A stretch of DNA of 64,000 bases from Sagittula salina (lineage in GTDB: Bacteria > Pseudomonadota > Alphaproteobacteria > Rhodobacterales > Rhodobacteraceae). The notes below the pieces were generated by a model. It saw nothing but the letters and a program-made list of their open reading frames with translations. It ran no database searches and was not told the DNA's origin. Positions 44,873-55,142 of this stretch are shown piece by piece. A program made the position numbers and the translations under genes. The stretch covers positions 45,471 through 109,470 of the forward strand of contig NZ_JAGISH010000003.1 of NCBI RefSeq assembly GCF_017813235.1, written 5' to 3'. Numbering within the stretch: position 1 is the first letter of the stretch; each line of letters begins with the position of its first letter.

Positions 44873-46125
44873 AGGCTTTCGGGGTCCTGGATGAGGGTTT
44901 CGAACTCGGTGAGAAAGCGCGCCGCCTGGCGGCCGTCGCTGGCGCGGTGATCGGCGGAGAGCGTGACGGTGATGGTGCTGCGGGGCATGACCTCTTCGCC
45001 CACCAGCCAGGGCCGCCGCTGCGGCGCTCCGATGCCCACCAGCGCGACCTGCGGCGGGAAGATCACCCCGGTCATGGCCTCCGGCCCGTTCTCGCCTAGG
45101 GCCGAGACGGTGATCGTGCCCTCGGTCATCTCGGAAGCCTTCAGCCGCCCCGCGCGGGCCCGAGAAACGAGGTCGCGCATCCCGGCCATGGTCTCGTCGA
45201 TGGACAGTGCCGCGCCATCCATCAGCGCAGGCGCGACGAGGCCGCCGCCCCTGAGCGCGACCGCAACCCCCGGGTTAACCACTTTGGCAGGATGAAAGGC
45301 GCCGTCTTTATAGTGCCCGTTCACCGATTGCACCCGGCTTGCCGCCAGTGACACCGCGCGCAAAAACAGGGCGCCCAGCAGGATACGGTCGGCGGGGGTT
45401 CTATCCGCGTTGCGCGCGGCGAGGAAGTCGATGGCTGGCTGGGCGTCCATCGTGTGGGACAGGTAGAAATGCGGGATTGTCTGCTTCGCCCGCGTCATGG
45501 CGGCGGCGATGGCCCTTCGCATCTCGTCCATGGGCGTGCGTGGCAACGCGGGCCGCAGGGTTGGCGCAGGCGGCGCAGCACGGCGTCTGGCACCCACGTC
45601 GTCCAGTACGATGGCGCCGCCCGGCCCGCTGCCCCGAATCGTGGCAAGGTCAACGCCAAGTTCGCGTGCCCGGACGCGGGCCGCCGGGGAGGCCCGCAGC
45701 ATCCGCGGCACGGCGACCGGCGTTCCAGGTTCCGGCGGCGGCTGCCGGGGCGAGGCCGGCTCTCCGGGGGCCGGTTCCGCTGACGGCTCTGCAGGCTGGC
45801 CGGCCGCCGGTTGTTCGGGCGGATTACCGGGCGGCTCTACGGGCGGTTCCTTCTGCGGTTTCGCCGGGACAGTTTCCTGCGGGGCCTCGCCCTCCGCCAG
45901 GATGACCGCCATCGGTGTGCCCACCGGCAGGGTGGCGCCGATCCGGGCAGTCAGGTCGTGCACTGTTCCGGTCTCGAAGACCTCTATCTCGATGGCGCCT
46001 TTCTGGGTTTCGACCACGGCAATCACATCGCCGCGCGCTACCGCGTCGCCTGGCCTGACAAGCCATTCGACCAGCGTCCCCGCCTCCATGTCGGCGCCGA
46101 GCGAGGGCATTCGGAATACGCCCAT
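44869..46125 (-). CDS. 2-oxoacid dehydrogenase E2 (dihydrolipoamide acyltransferase)
   Basis: 418 aa from ATG at 46125. A single lipoyl domain covers residues 1-80 with Lys42 in VVETQKGAIEIEV. A Pro/Glu-rich linker follows, then a peripheral-subunit-binding domain (SPAARVRARELGVDLATIRG near residue 150) and the catalytic domain ending with SADHRASDGRQAARFL, with His and Asp of the HxxxDG motif. ATG is 1 nt after the E1 stop. The E3 lipoamide dehydrogenase is not in this window. Confidence 0.9.
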   Translation of the reverse strand: MGVFRMPSLGADMEAGTLVEWLVRPGDAVARGDVIAVVETQKGAIEIEVFETGTVHDLTARIGATLPVGTPMAVILAEGEAPQETVPAKPQKEPPVEPPGNPPEQPAAGQPAEPSAEPAPGEPASPRQPPPEPGTPVAVPRMLRASPAARVRARELGVDLATIRGSGPGGAIVLDDVGARRRAAPPAPTLRPALPRTPMDEMRRAIAAAMTRAKQTIPHFYLSHTMDAQPAIDFLAARNADRTPADRILLGALFLRAVSLAASRVQSVNGHYKDGAFHPAKVVNPGVAVALRGGGLVAPALMDGAALSIDETMAGMRDLVSRARAGRLKASEMTEGTITVSALGENGPEAMTGVIFPPQVALVGIGAPQRRPWLVGEEVMPRSTITVTLSADHRASDGRQAARFLTEFETLIQDPESL

Positions 46126-46126
46126 C

Positions 46127-48121
46127 TCAACGGCCCAACATGGACTTGACCGCCGCGACGATGTCGGGCGTCTGCGGGATCGCGGCATCCTCCAGATGTT
46201 TCGGGTAGGGGATCGGTACCTCCTGCGCGCAGACCCGGCCCACCGGGGCGTCCAGCGACCAGAACGCCTGTTCCATGATCCGGGCCATCACCTCGGCCGA
46301 GAGTGATCCCGACCGCCAGCCCTCGTCGACGATAAGCGCGCGCCGGGTCTTTGCGACCGAGGCCATGATGGTCGCGTCGTCCAGCGGGCGCAGGCTGCGC
46401 AGGTCGATCACCTCGGCCGAGATGCCCTGCTGCGCCAGCGCATCTGCGGCATCGAGCGTCTTGTAGAGGGAGCCGCCATAGGTAATCAGGCTGACGTCGG
46501 TGCCTTCGCGTCGCACGGCGGCCCGGTGGATGTCGACCGGTCCGGCGTTGGTGTCGAGCGGCCCGCTGCGATTGTACAGCATGACATTTTCGAAAATCAG
46601 CACCGGGTCCGGGTCCTGCAAGGCGGTCCAGAGCATGCCGCGCGCGTCCTCCAGCGTGGCGGGGGCCAGCACCTTCAGGCCGGGGATATGCCCGTACCAC
46701 CCTTCGAGGCTGTGGGAATGCTGCGCCGCCAGTTGCTTGCCCGCGCCGGTGGCCATGCGGATCACCAGTGGCACGCCGAACTGGCCACCGGACATGTGGC
46801 GAATCGTGGCGGCGGTGTTCATGATCTGATCAAGCGCCAGAAGCGAGAAGTTGACCGTCATCAGTTCCACGATTGGGCGCATCCCCGCCGCCGCCGCGCC
46901 GATCCCCGCCCCCGTGAAGCCGCTTTCGGACAGCGGTGTGTCGCGGATGCGGTCCTCGCCGAACTCCGCCATCAGCCCCTTCGAGACGGCATAGCAGCCG
47001 CCGTAGGCGCCGACGTCCTCACCCAGGAGAAAGACACGGTCGTCGCGCTTCATGGCGTCGCGGATCGCCTGTTTCACCGCCTCACGGTACGTGATTTCCT
47101 CGGTCCGGCCAGAGGGCGCGACGGGCAAGGGCGGCTCCGGCTGAGGCCCGAGGACATGGGCTTGCAGCGTTTCGACGGGTTCCCAGGTCCCGGCCTCGGC
47201 AAAGGAAACAGCTTCGGCGATTTCGGCGTCCACCGCCCGTTCAATGTCGGCCACGTCCGTGTCGTGGATCAGGCCGTTCTCCAGCAGCCAGCCCTGGAAG
47301 CGGACGATGGGCCCCTTTGCGCGCCATTCCTCGACCTCGGCTCTGTCACGGTACAACTGCGCGTCGAACATGGAATGCGCCCGGAAGCGGTAAGTCCGGC
47401 ATTCCAGAAGGATTGGCCGTCCGGTTTCGCGGATGCGCGCGATGGCGTTGCGGGCGGCCGCCTCCACGGCAACCACGTCCATGCCGTCGACGACCTGCGC
47501 CTCGATGCCGTAGCTCACGGCCTTGGCGTGGATGTCGGTCTGCGCCTCCGTCCGGGCCAGCGCCGACCCCATGGCGTAGCCGTTGTTCTCGCAGACAAAG
47601 AGCACGGGCAGGTCCCAGAGTTCCGCGAGGTTCATCGCCTCGTGGAACTCGCCCTCGGCCACGGCGCCCTCGCCGAAGAAACAAGCCGTCACACGGTCCT
47701 GCCCCTGCATCCGGTCGGCCAGCGCGAGCCCCGCGGCCAGCGGCAGCCCGCCGCCGACGATTGCATTGCCGCCGTAGAAGTTCGTCCCTGCGTCGAACAG
47801 GTGCATCGACCCGCCGCGCCCGCCGGAACAGCCCTCCGCCTTGCCGTACATCTCGGCCATGATGGCGGTCATGGGCACACCGCGCACCAGCGCGTGGCCG
47901 TGTTCGCGGTAGGTGGCGACGATGCGATCACCGGCCCCGAGAACCGGGATCACCCCTGCGGCGATCGCTTCTTCGCCATCGTACAGATGCAGGAACCCGC
48001 GAATCTTTTCCTGCGTGTATAGCTCGGCGCAGGCTTCTTCGAAATGTCGGATGCGGATCATATCCCTCAGCCGGTCCAGAACATGCGCCCGATCGAGATG
48101 CGGTTTTCTGGTCATGGTCAT
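46127..48121 (-). CDS. 2-oxoacid dehydrogenase E1, alpha and beta subunits fused
   Basis: 664 aa. Residues 1 to about 325 resemble the TPP-binding alpha subunit ([11 protein letters not shown] near 100, [20 protein letters not shown] near 150 for Mg-TPP). A Pro-rich linker near 335 leads to the beta subunit ([49 protein letters not shown]). Whether it uses pyruvate, acetoin or another keto acid is not clear; the AcoAB/PdhAB-like type is a reasonable guess. It overlaps the acyl-CoA synthetase gene by 4 nt. Confidence 0.88.
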   Translation of the reverse strand: MTMTRKPHLDRAHVLDRLRDMIRIRHFEEACAELYTQEKIRGFLHLYDGEEAIAAGVIPVLGAGDRIVATYREHGHALVRGVPMTAIMAEMYGKAEGCSGGRGGSMHLFDAGTNFYGGNAIVGGGLPLAAGLALADRMQGQDRVTACFFGEGAVAEGEFHEAMNLAELWDLPVLFVCENNGYAMGSALARTEAQTDIHAKAVSYGIEAQVVDGMDVVAVEAAARNAIARIRETGRPILLECRTYRFRAHSMFDAQLYRDRAEVEEWRAKGPIVRFQGWLLENGLIHDTDVADIERAVDAEIAEAVSFAEAGTWEPVETLQAHVLGPQPEPPLPVAPSGRTEEITYREAVKQAIRDAMKRDDRVFLLGEDVGAYGGCYAVSKGLMAEFGEDRIRDTPLSESGFTGAGIGAAAAGMRPIVELMTVNFSLLALDQIMNTAATIRHMSGGQFGVPLVIRMATGAGKQLAAQHSHSLEGWYGHIPGLKVLAPATLEDARGMLWTALQDPDPVLIFENVMLYNRSGPLDTNAGPVDIHRAAVRREGTDVSLITYGGSLYKTLDAADALAQQGISAEVIDLRSLRPLDDATIMASVAKTRRALIVDEGWRSGSLSAEVMARIMEQAFWSLDAPVGRVCAQEVPIPYPKHLEDAAIPQTPDIVAAVKSMLGR

Positions 48122-49821
48122 GTCTCGTCCGTTTCCAGCGTTGAGATGTCGCCCTCGGGCAGGCCCAGTTCGCGGGCCTTGAGCAGACGACGCATGATCT
48201 TGCCTGACCGCGTCTTGGGCAGGGATTTCCGGAACAGCACGGCGCGCGGGGCAACCGCAGCGCCAAGCCGCTTGCGAGCGTGGCCGCGCAGCACGCGTTC
48301 AAGCCCGTCCGAGGCCTCGAAGCCGGGGTTCAGCGTGACATAGGCCTTGACGATCTCCCCGGCGGTTTCGTCGGGGATGCCGATCACGCCCGCCTCGGCG
48401 ACGGCTTCGTGTTCGATCAGCGCGCTTTCCACCTCGAAGGGGCCGATCAGGTGGCCCGAGGTCTTGATCAGGTCGTCGGCGCGCCCGACGAACCAGTAAT
48501 ACCCCTCCGCATCACGCCGGGCGAGGTCGCCGGAGAGGTACCAGCCATCGACGAAGCACTTCGCGTAGCGTGCCTCCTCGTGCAGGTAGGCGCGCATCAT
48601 CGACGGCCAGCCCGGCCGCAGCGCGAGTTCCCCGATCTCGCCGTCGTGCAGTTCACGCAGACCGCCTTCGGTGCGGTCCACGATGCCGGCGGTGATGCCC
48701 GGCATCGGCTTGCCCATGGACCCCGGCCTGACCTCCATGCCGGGCTGGTTCGCGATCATGATGCCGCCGGTCTCCGTCTGCCACCAGTTGTCGTGGAAGG
48801 GCTGGCCGAAAACCTCCGCCGACCATGTCACCGCTTCGGGGTTCAGGGGCTCGCCCACGCTGGCGAGGAAGCGCAGCGAGGAGAAGTCGTAGGGCGCCGC
48901 CGCCTCCGCCCCGGCGCGCATCATCATGCGGATGGCCGTGGGCGCGGTGTACCACACCTGCACGCCTTCGGCCTGGATGGTCGAATACCAGCGGTCGAGG
49001 TCGAACTCCGCCTCGTCGACGATCATCGTCACCCGGTTCACCAGCGGAGAGATGATGCCGTAGGACGTCCCCGTGACCCAGCCCGGATCGGCGGTGCACC
49101 AGAAGATCGTGCCGGGCTGCAGATCGAGCGCATGGCGTCCGGAGAAGGCGTGGTACGCCACGGCGCCATGGACGTGCAACGCACCCTTTGGCTTGCCCGT
49201 GGTGCCGGAGGTGAAGTGGATCAGGGCCGGGTCCTCGGGCGCGGTAGCGACCGCCGGAAAATCGGGAGAGGCCGCATCCAGTGCGGGGCCAAGCGCGGTG
49301 CATCCCTCGGGCGCATCGCCGTCACCATCGACGATCAGCACCAGCTTCAGGGTCGGGATCTGGTCGCGCCACGGCGCGATCTTGCGGCGGTAGATTGCGG
49401 CGGTGGTGACCAGCACGTTGGCGCCGCCGATTTCCATCCGCGTGCGGATCGGTTCCGGGCCGAAGGCGGAGAACAGCGGTGTGAACACCAGTCCGGCCCG
49501 CAGCGTGCCAAGGGCGCAGGCATATAGCTCTGGTTCGCGGCCCATCAGGACAAAGACGCTGTCGCCCCGGTTCAACCCGTGATCGCGCAGTACCGACGCG
49601 AAGCGCGCGGACAGGTCGCGCAGGTCGGCATAGGTCAGATCGCGGCGTGCACCGTCCTTGCCCAGCCAGCGCAGCGCGACCTGGACCCCGTGACCGCTTT
49701 CGACATGCCTGTCCAGCGCCACGCGCGCGATGTTGACAGACCCGTCGCGCGGATCGGCGAAATCCTCGCGGGCCGCGGCGCTGCCTGTTTCCTGCGAATT
49801 CGCATGACTGTCCATGGTCAC
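48118..49821 (-). CDS. AMP-forming acyl-CoA synthetase (acetyl-CoA synthetase-like)
   Basis: 567 aa. [20 protein letters not shown] near residue 201 is the AMP-binding P-loop. WWQTETGG near residue 345 and the [24 protein letters not shown] and catalytic-Lys end [15 protein letters not shown] are typical. It resembles AcsA of Firmicutes type (about 570 aa) rather than the 650-aa Acs. Product acyl-CoA, probably acetyl- or propionyl-CoA. First gene of the operon with E1, E2 and ACP. An FNR-like box lies 38 nt upstream. Confidence 0.88.
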   Translation of the reverse strand: MTMDSHANSQETGSAAAREDFADPRDGSVNIARVALDRHVESGHGVQVALRWLGKDGARRDLTYADLRDLSARFASVLRDHGLNRGDSVFVLMGREPELYACALGTLRAGLVFTPLFSAFGPEPIRTRMEIGGANVLVTTAAIYRRKIAPWRDQIPTLKLVLIVDGDGDAPEGCTALGPALDAASPDFPAVATAPEDPALIHFTSGTTGKPKGALHVHGAVAYHAFSGRHALDLQPGTIFWCTADPGWVTGTSYGIISPLVNRVTMIVDEAEFDLDRWYSTIQAEGVQVWYTAPTAIRMMMRAGAEAAAPYDFSSLRFLASVGEPLNPEAVTWSAEVFGQPFHDNWWQTETGGIMIANQPGMEVRPGSMGKPMPGITAGIVDRTEGGLRELHDGEIGELALRPGWPSMMRAYLHEEARYAKCFVDGWYLSGDLARRDAEGYYWFVGRADDLIKTSGHLIGPFEVESALIEHEAVAEAGVIGIPDETAGEIVKAYVTLNPGFEASDGLERVLRGHARKRLGAAVAPRAVLFRKSLPKTRSGKIMRRLLKARELGLPEGDISTLETDET

Positions 49822-49859
49822 CTCCCGCTGCCATTATGCCTGATGCCGCCGAAAGTTGT

Positions 49860-49873
49860 TTGCGCGAGATCAA
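49860..49873. promoter_or_regulatory. FNR-like box upstream of the acyl-CoA synthetase operon
   Basis: TTGCGCGAGATCAA keeps the right arm ATCAA, with a degenerate left arm TTGCG. It lies 38 nt before the start. Confidence 0.45.
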
Positions 49874-50156
49874 TGACCCGATCATTTCCGTCGGTCAGCC
49901 ACGCAGGTCGGCCACGCAGGTCGGCCGTGCTGGCAAAAGGGGTGACGAGAATGCGGTCGCCCACCGGGCGCATGGACCAAGTCACATCTTCGCAGCGCGG
50001 ATACGGTGATCCCGGTCGACTGAGCCGGTAAGGACCACATGCGCTTGCACTACCGTCACGTTCATCGAGGATGTTCGTGCGATGCTTCGGACCGGGCATC
50101 ACGGGCGCGGGCGATGCGTTTCGCATCCATGAGGACCCCGCTTTCATGCCACCGTA

Positions 50157-50170
50157 TTGACTGCAGACAA
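50157..50170. promoter_or_regulatory. FNR-like box upstream of the Ca2+-type ATPase
   Basis: TTGACTGCAGACAA has the left arm TTGAC and a right arm one base away from GTCAA. It lies 61 nt before the TTG start at 50232. Confidence 0.5.
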
Positions 50171-50231
50171 GCCGCGCGCCACCCTCACCTGGTCTGATGG
50201 CCGCGATCCCGTCACGACCGGAGACCCGCCC

Positions 50232-52811
50232 TTGCCCCAGCCAATCCAGCCGCCTCTCGACGCCGCGCCGCATTCCCGGACGCCCGAAGACGTCATGGAC
50301 ATGCTGCACACGCGCCGCACCGGTTTGACCCCACCCGAGGTGGCCGCGCGCCGCACGCTTCATGGTTCGAACGTGCTCGCGCAGCGGCGCCGACGCGGTG
50401 CCCTGGCGATCCTGCTGCACCAGTTCCGCAGTCTCGTGGTTGGTCTTCTTGCGCTGGCGGCAGCGGTCTCGCTGATCCTTGGGGACAGGGTCGAGGCGCT
50501 GGCCATTCTGGTGGTCCTGATAATGAACGCAACGATCGGTTTTGTCTCGGAGTGGCGGGCGGCGCGATCCATGGAGGCTTTGCTGCACCTTGCGCAGGCC
50601 CAGGCCCGGGTCCTGCGCGAAGGTGCCAGCGTTTCGCTGGATGCCCGCATGCTGGTGCCGGGCGATATCGTGGCATTGGAAGCCGGCGAGGTGGTGACAG
50701 CCGACCTGCGGCTGATCGAGGCGGAGGCCCTGACCTGCGACGAATCTGTCCTGACCGGGGAATCCCTGCCAGTGGAAAAACACAGTCGCCCGCTTCCGCT
50801 GGACACGCCGCTGGTGGCGCGGTCGAACACGGCGTTCCGAGGGGCGCATGTGACGCGGGGGACTGGGCTGGGCATCGTCTGTGCCACCGGGATGGCAACG
50901 GAAGTCGGGCGGATCACCGCGCTGGTGGACGAGGCGGAACCGGCTTCGCCGCTCGAGACGCGGCTCGACGCTCTCGGGGCGCGACTGATCTGGCTGATGT
51001 CCGCATTGTGCCTGCTCGCAGTCGGGGCGGGTCTTCTGCGTGGCTATCCGCTGCCCGAGATCCTGCGCACCAGCGTGGCGCTGGCCATCGCAGCGGTCCC
51101 CGAAGGACTGCCTGTGGTCGCGACGGCGAGCCTTGCGCGGGGGATGACGCGGATGCTGCGCCGGAATGCGCTGGTGCGTCGCCTTTCGGCGGTTCAGTCA
51201 CTGGGTGCAGCGACGCTGATCCTGACCGACAAGACCGGAACCCTGACAGAGAACAGGATGAAACTCTCACGCATCCTGCTGCCTTTGGGGGATGTCGCCG
51301 CAGAGGACAGCCGGGCGGCCGTGACATTGCGGTTGGCAGGGCTTGCCAGTGACGCTGCGGCGGACCCGATGGATGCGGCCCTTGTCGAGGCAGCAGAGCG
51401 TGCAGGGCTCGGGGCGGATGTACCTGCGGTGACCCGGCACCCGTTCGACGCGGAGCGGCGTATGACCGCACAGATCTTTGCCGCCGGGTCTGGCGTCCAT
51501 GTCGTGGTAAAAGGTGCGCCGGAGGCGGTGTTGGCCGCTTGCACCTTTGAGCGGACAGAGACCGACGTCCGACCGCTTGTGGCCGAGGCGCGGGCCAATT
51601 GGGCCGACCGCGTGGCCGAGGCCGGGTCCGAGGGGCTGCGCCTGATCGGTCTCGCCGAAAAGACCGGACAGAATGGCGATGACCCCTGGCATGGGTTGAC
51701 ACTGGTCGCACTTATGGCGCTGTCCGACCCGCTGCGTTCCGAGGTCCCGGACGCGATCAAGGCCTGTCGTCGCGCCGGTATCCGCGTCGTGATGGTCACG
51801 GGCGACCACGCGGCCACGGCCGCCCGCATCGCCTGCGAAGCCGGTATCGCGCAGCAGTCGGAACCGGTTCTCGACGGCGAGGCGCTGGCGCGCGACCTGA
51901 CCGGGGCCGAGACCTTCCCGGTGCTGGCGCGCGTCCCTCCGGAGGTCAAGATGGCGCTGGTCGAACATTTTCAGCGCAAGGGTGAAGTGGTGGCGATGAC
52001 CGGTGACGGAGTGAACGACGCGCCCGCTCTGGCGCGGGCGGACATCGGTATCGCCATGGGCCACCGCGGTACACAGGTCGCACGCGAGACCGCCGACATC
52101 ATTCTGCTGGACGATGCCTTTCCGACCATCGTCGAAGCGGTGCGCGAGGGGCGCATCATCTTTGACAACATCCGCAAGTTCATCGTCTACCTGATGGCCT
52201 GCAACCTGTCCGAAGTGCTGGTGGTGGGCTTCGCCGTGGCGGCGGGACTGCCGATGCCGTTGATGCCCTTGCAGATCCTGTTTCTGAACCTGGTGACTGA
52301 TGTCTTTCCGGCCTTCGCTCTGGGTTTGGGGCCGGGATCGGACAGGGTGCTGGATCGTCCGCCGCGTCTGCCGTCCGAGCCGCTTATTACCTCAGGTGAC
52401 TGGCATCGCGTGGCGGTGCTCGGGCTGGCGCTGACGGCCGCCGTCCTGGCCGCCTTTGTCGCGGCGCTGTACGTCATGATGCTGGAGCCGGGCGAGGCGG
52501 TGACCGTCGCCTTTGTCACCCTGTCTCTGTCGCAGCTCTGGGCATTGTTCCTGGTGCGTCGTCGGGGCAGCAACCTGTGGCGTGGCGAGGAGATGCGCAA
52601 TCCCTTCGTTCTGGGTGCAATCGGGCTGTGCCTGGCATTGCTGGCGGTAGCGCTGGGATGGCCCGGGCTTGCGCGTCTGCTGACGTTGCCTTTCCCCGGC
52701 TGGCCCGCGCTGTCGCTTGCGGTCGGCGCGAGCCTCGTGCCTCTGGTTGCGGGCACCGTGGTGCTGTCATGGCGGCAAACTCAGTCCGGCTTGCCATCCG
52801 GCAAGGCCTAA
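50232..52811 (+). CDS. P-type Ca2+-transporting ATPase (type IIA-like)
   Basis: 859 aa. CDESVLTGESLPVEK (actuator), phosphorylated Asp333 in DKTGTLT, MVTGDHAATAA and GDGVNDAPALARADIGIAMG are visible. Ca2+-site residues of SERCA-type pumps are present: PEGLP in TM4, ACNLSEVL in TM5 and NLVTD in TM6. An export role for Ca2+ is thus likely. The TTG start at 50232 has GGAG 8 nt upstream; an ATG at 50295 would truncate the N-terminal cation-ATPase domain (TPEDVMDMLHTRRTGLTPPE). Confidence 0.88.
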   Translation: MPQPIQPPLDAAPHSRTPEDVMDMLHTRRTGLTPPEVAARRTLHGSNVLAQRRRRGALAILLHQFRSLVVGLLALAAAVSLILGDRVEALAILVVLIMNATIGFVSEWRAARSMEALLHLAQAQARVLREGASVSLDARMLVPGDIVALEAGEVVTADLRLIEAEALTCDESVLTGESLPVEKHSRPLPLDTPLVARSNTAFRGAHVTRGTGLGIVCATGMATEVGRITALVDEAEPASPLETRLDALGARLIWLMSALCLLAVGAGLLRGYPLPEILRTSVALAIAAVPEGLPVVATASLARGMTRMLRRNALVRRLSAVQSLGAATLILTDKTGTLTENRMKLSRILLPLGDVAAEDSRAAVTLRLAGLASDAAADPMDAALVEAAERAGLGADVPAVTRHPFDAERRMTAQIFAAGSGVHVVVKGAPEAVLAACTFERTETDVRPLVAEARANWADRVAEAGSEGLRLIGLAEKTGQNGDDPWHGLTLVALMALSDPLRSEVPDAIKACRRAGIRVVMVTGDHAATAARIACEAGIAQQSEPVLDGEALARDLTGAETFPVLARVPPEVKMALVEHFQRKGEVVAMTGDGVNDAPALARADIGIAMGHRGTQVARETADIILLDDAFPTIVEAVREGRIIFDNIRKFIVYLMACNLSEVLVVGFAVAAGLPMPLMPLQILFLNLVTDVFPAFALGLGPGSDRVLDRPPRLPSEPLITSGDWHRVAVLGLALTAAVLAAFVAALYVMMLEPGEAVTVAFVTLSLSQLWALFLVRRRGSNLWRGEEMRNPFVLGAIGLCLALLAVALGWPGLARLLTLPFPGWPALSLAVGASLVPLVAGTVVLSWRQTQSGLPSGKA

Positions 52812-52825
52812 AGCCTCGGCGGGCG

Positions 52826-53983
52826 TCAGCGGGGCACATCGGGCGGCAACGGGCGCGCGACGGCGAGCGTGAAGCCGCCGATGCCCAGAAGCACAAGTGT
52901 GAAGTTCACGAACCACCCCAGCAGGGGCACGAAGTTCAACAGCGCCATCAACACCAGCACCCCGGCCAGCGCCAGCAGGCGCGTGGCCAGCCCGTGCGGA
53001 TGGTCGCCGCGCGTGGCGTCGAGCAGGTGCTGCGCGATGAAATACGCCGCCAGCAGGTAGCCCGCCATCCAGGCGGCGAGGATGGCGAGGACAACAAGCG
53101 GCACCATGGGCACGCCGATGATCGTCAGCACCGCGACAGGCACGAGCCCGAAAAGCGCAGCGAGTCCCCCGAGCCCGGCAAGGAAGGCGCTGCCGGGGCG
53201 ATCCGCCACCGAGCGGCGCAGGCGTTCGGACAGTTCCGATGCAAAGGCGAGAAAGATCGCCGCCACCGCCAGCAGGAACAGTATCGACAATGCCGTGGTC
53301 AGCAGCGCCACGCGCACCAGCGGCACCGAGGGCATCGCGCCGGTCCGCCAGCGTTCGTGGGCATCGGTGACGAAGGCCGGGATATCCAACCGTTCGTAGG
53401 TCACGCGGTCGGGCGCGATGACGGAGACGGGGATCTCCAATGGCTCGGGCGCGGCATAGGTCAGGCGCCCCAGGATACGCGCGTCGGGACCGAAGGTCAG
53501 TGTTTCGGCACTCAGCCGCGCGTCGCCGCCCACCGTGTCGTTCAGTGTCAGCTCGGCCCCGCTGGCGGTCAGCGATCCACCCACAGGACCGTCGAGGATC
53601 ACCACCGCTCCGGCCAACCGCGCGTTGCCGCCAACGGAGGCCGTGCCAGCCAGCCGCAGGCTGGCGGCGGCGGTGGTCATGTCCTCGCTCACGGGCGCAT
53701 GTACCGTCACGCTGCCTCCTGCAGCATAGAGGTCGCCCGCGACGGGGGCCTCGATGCCGACATCGAAGCCCACCGCGTGGGCATCTCCCCGGGTCGCCGC
53801 CGAGACGATCACCGTTCCGCCGGCCACGAAAAGGTCGCCGGGGCTTTCGCTCGAGACGGTGGCGCCCTGACCCGATACAAAGTTGTCCGAACCGGTGGCA
53901 AGGCGCCGGGATTCGGCACCGAGAGGCAGGGCAGCGAGCAAGGCAAGGGCGGTCAGGAAATACCTCAGGGGGGATCTGGACAT
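52826..53983 (-). CDS. Bactofilin-like/polymer-forming membrane protein
   Basis: 385 aa. A signal peptide (MSRSPLRYFLTALALLAALP onward, cleavage after GAE region) is followed by a beta-helix-like repeat domain of short Gly/Val turns (residues about 35-180, with GDLFVAGGTVIVSAATRGDA). Three or four membrane segments fill the C-terminal half (LLTTALSILFLLAVAAIFLA and others). Such proteins are often annotated as polymer-forming cytoskeletal proteins but their function is unknown. Convergent with the ATPase gene; an FNR-like box lies 71 nt upstream. Confidence 0.6.
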   Translation of the reverse strand: MSRSPLRYFLTALALLAALPLGAESRRLATGSDNFVSGQGATVSSESPGDLFVAGGTVIVSAATRGDAHAVGFDVGIEAPVAGDLYAAGGSVTVHAPVSEDMTTAAASLRLAGTASVGGNARLAGAVVILDGPVGGSLTASGAELTLNDTVGGDARLSAETLTFGPDARILGRLTYAAPEPLEIPVSVIAPDRVTYERLDIPAFVTDAHERWRTGAMPSVPLVRVALLTTALSILFLLAVAAIFLAFASELSERLRRSVADRPGSAFLAGLGGLAALFGLVPVAVLTIIGVPMVPLVVLAILAAWMAGYLLAAYFIAQHLLDATRGDHPHGLATRLLALAGVLVLMALLNFVPLLGWFVNFTLVLLGIGGFTLAVARPLPPDVPR

Positions 53984-54413
53984 GGCAGAGTCTCCGGTGT
54001 GTGGGCAGGCGTCGTGTCGGGAGACGAAGATGGCAGTGCCGGCCGCCGCCGTCATTGTCAGCGGTCAAGGCCGGACCGGAACGGGATACCAAAGGGCACT
54101 GGCCGCTGGCACCGCAGGCTTTCACCCGTGGGGAAAGCTGGCCGTGGCGATCGGGGCAGCGGTGCCGGGATCAAGTGGCCTACGTCATTCTGCGGGCCGG
54201 GATCGGCCGCCACCTCGGCTGGTGGATGCCATGGCCGGGAGCATTTAGTGACAAGCCCGGAGCCCTGAGGTATCGTCCCGCATCAGAAAGGGGGCCTGAC
54301 GGCAATGGCGCAAAAGGATTTCGGCCGACACCGGAGCCGAAGTCCCCCGCGTTTCCCTTTCAGCCCCACGCTACCCGGACGATGCCCTTGCCTGACAGGA
54401 CCCGGATCATTTC
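53984..54413. other. 430-bp divergent spacer, bactofilin-like gene and response regulator
   Basis: It contains the FNR-like box at 54055-54068, which is close to the minus-strand gene. No convincing gene was found; several short frames lack motifs. Confidence 0.5.
54055..54068. promoter_or_regulatory. FNR-like box upstream of the bactofilin-like gene
   Basis: TTGTCAGCGGTCAA has right arm GTCAA and left arm TTGTC. It lies 71 nt before the start at 53983. Confidence 0.45.
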
Positions 54414-55142
54414 ATGACGACCGACACGACCGCCCATATCCTGGTGGTGGACGATGACCCCGAGATTCGGCGAGTCCTGCGGCGCATTCTCGAAGGTGAC
54501 GGTCGGACCGTGCTGGAAGCCGGGGATGTCGCCACCATGCAGGAAATCCTCGACCAAGAGCGCGTCGTCCTCGTGACCCTGGATCTGGGTCTCGACCCGG
54601 GTGACGATCTTGCACCGGCTCGGCGCCTGCGTGCCAGATGGAACGTGCCGGTGATCATCATCACGGCGCGGAGTGCGCCAGCGGACCGTGCCGAGGGGCT
54701 TGCGGTCGGGGCCGATGATTACATTGTCAAACCGTTCGATGGCCGCGAGGTGGCGATCCGCGTGGCCCGGGTCCTGGAACGCTACGCCGCCCGGACCCCG
54801 GCGAGCGCCGGAGCGGTTCGGGTGGGCGACACGCTTGTCGACCTGGCAGCATGGCAGGTAACGCCGGACGCGACCGGGGAGACTGTTGAGCTGACCGGCC
54901 TGGAAACAGAGCTGATGGCACTTTTCCTGGCTCGTCCCGAGCAGGTGCTGAGCCGCGACGACATCAGCCAAGCGCTGCACGGACGGCCCTGGTCGCCATT
55001 CGATCGCACCATTGACGGTCATGTCGCGCGCCTGCGGCGCAAACTGAATGGCATCCCGGATGCGCCGACAAAGATACGTTCGGTGCGGGGCGTGGGTTAC
55101 GTTCTGTCGGCACCGATCACGCCCGTCCCTGCCTGGCGCTGA
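54414..55142 (+). CDS. OmpR-family response regulator
   Basis: 242 aa. The receiver domain (residues 8-120) begins with ILVVDDDPEIRRVLRRIL and has VTLDLGLDPGDDL with a phosphoryl Asp, and DDYIVKPFDGREV with the conserved Lys. The winged-helix output domain is in the C-terminal half (TRPEQ region, DRTIDGHVARLRRKLNG, SVRGVGYVLSAP). Its last 46 bp overlap the 3' end of the convergent hybrid histidine kinase, its probable partner. Confidence 0.9.
   Translation: MTTDTTAHILVVDDDPEIRRVLRRILEGDGRTVLEAGDVATMQEILDQERVVLVTLDLGLDPGDDLAPARRLRARWNVPVIIITARSAPADRAEGLAVGADDYIVKPFDGREVAIRVARVLERYAARTPASAGAVRVGDTLVDLAAWQVTPDATGETVELTGLETELMALFLARPEQVLSRDDISQALHGRPWSPFDRTIDGHVARLRRKLNGIPDAPTKIRSVRGVGYVLSAPITPVPAWR

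Larger units (their letters stand above)
49822..50231. other. Divergent control region, acyl-CoA synthetase and Ca2+-type ATPase
   Basis: This 410-bp spacer carries two FNR-like boxes, each close to one of the divergent genes. No gene is seen in it. Confidence 0.55.
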
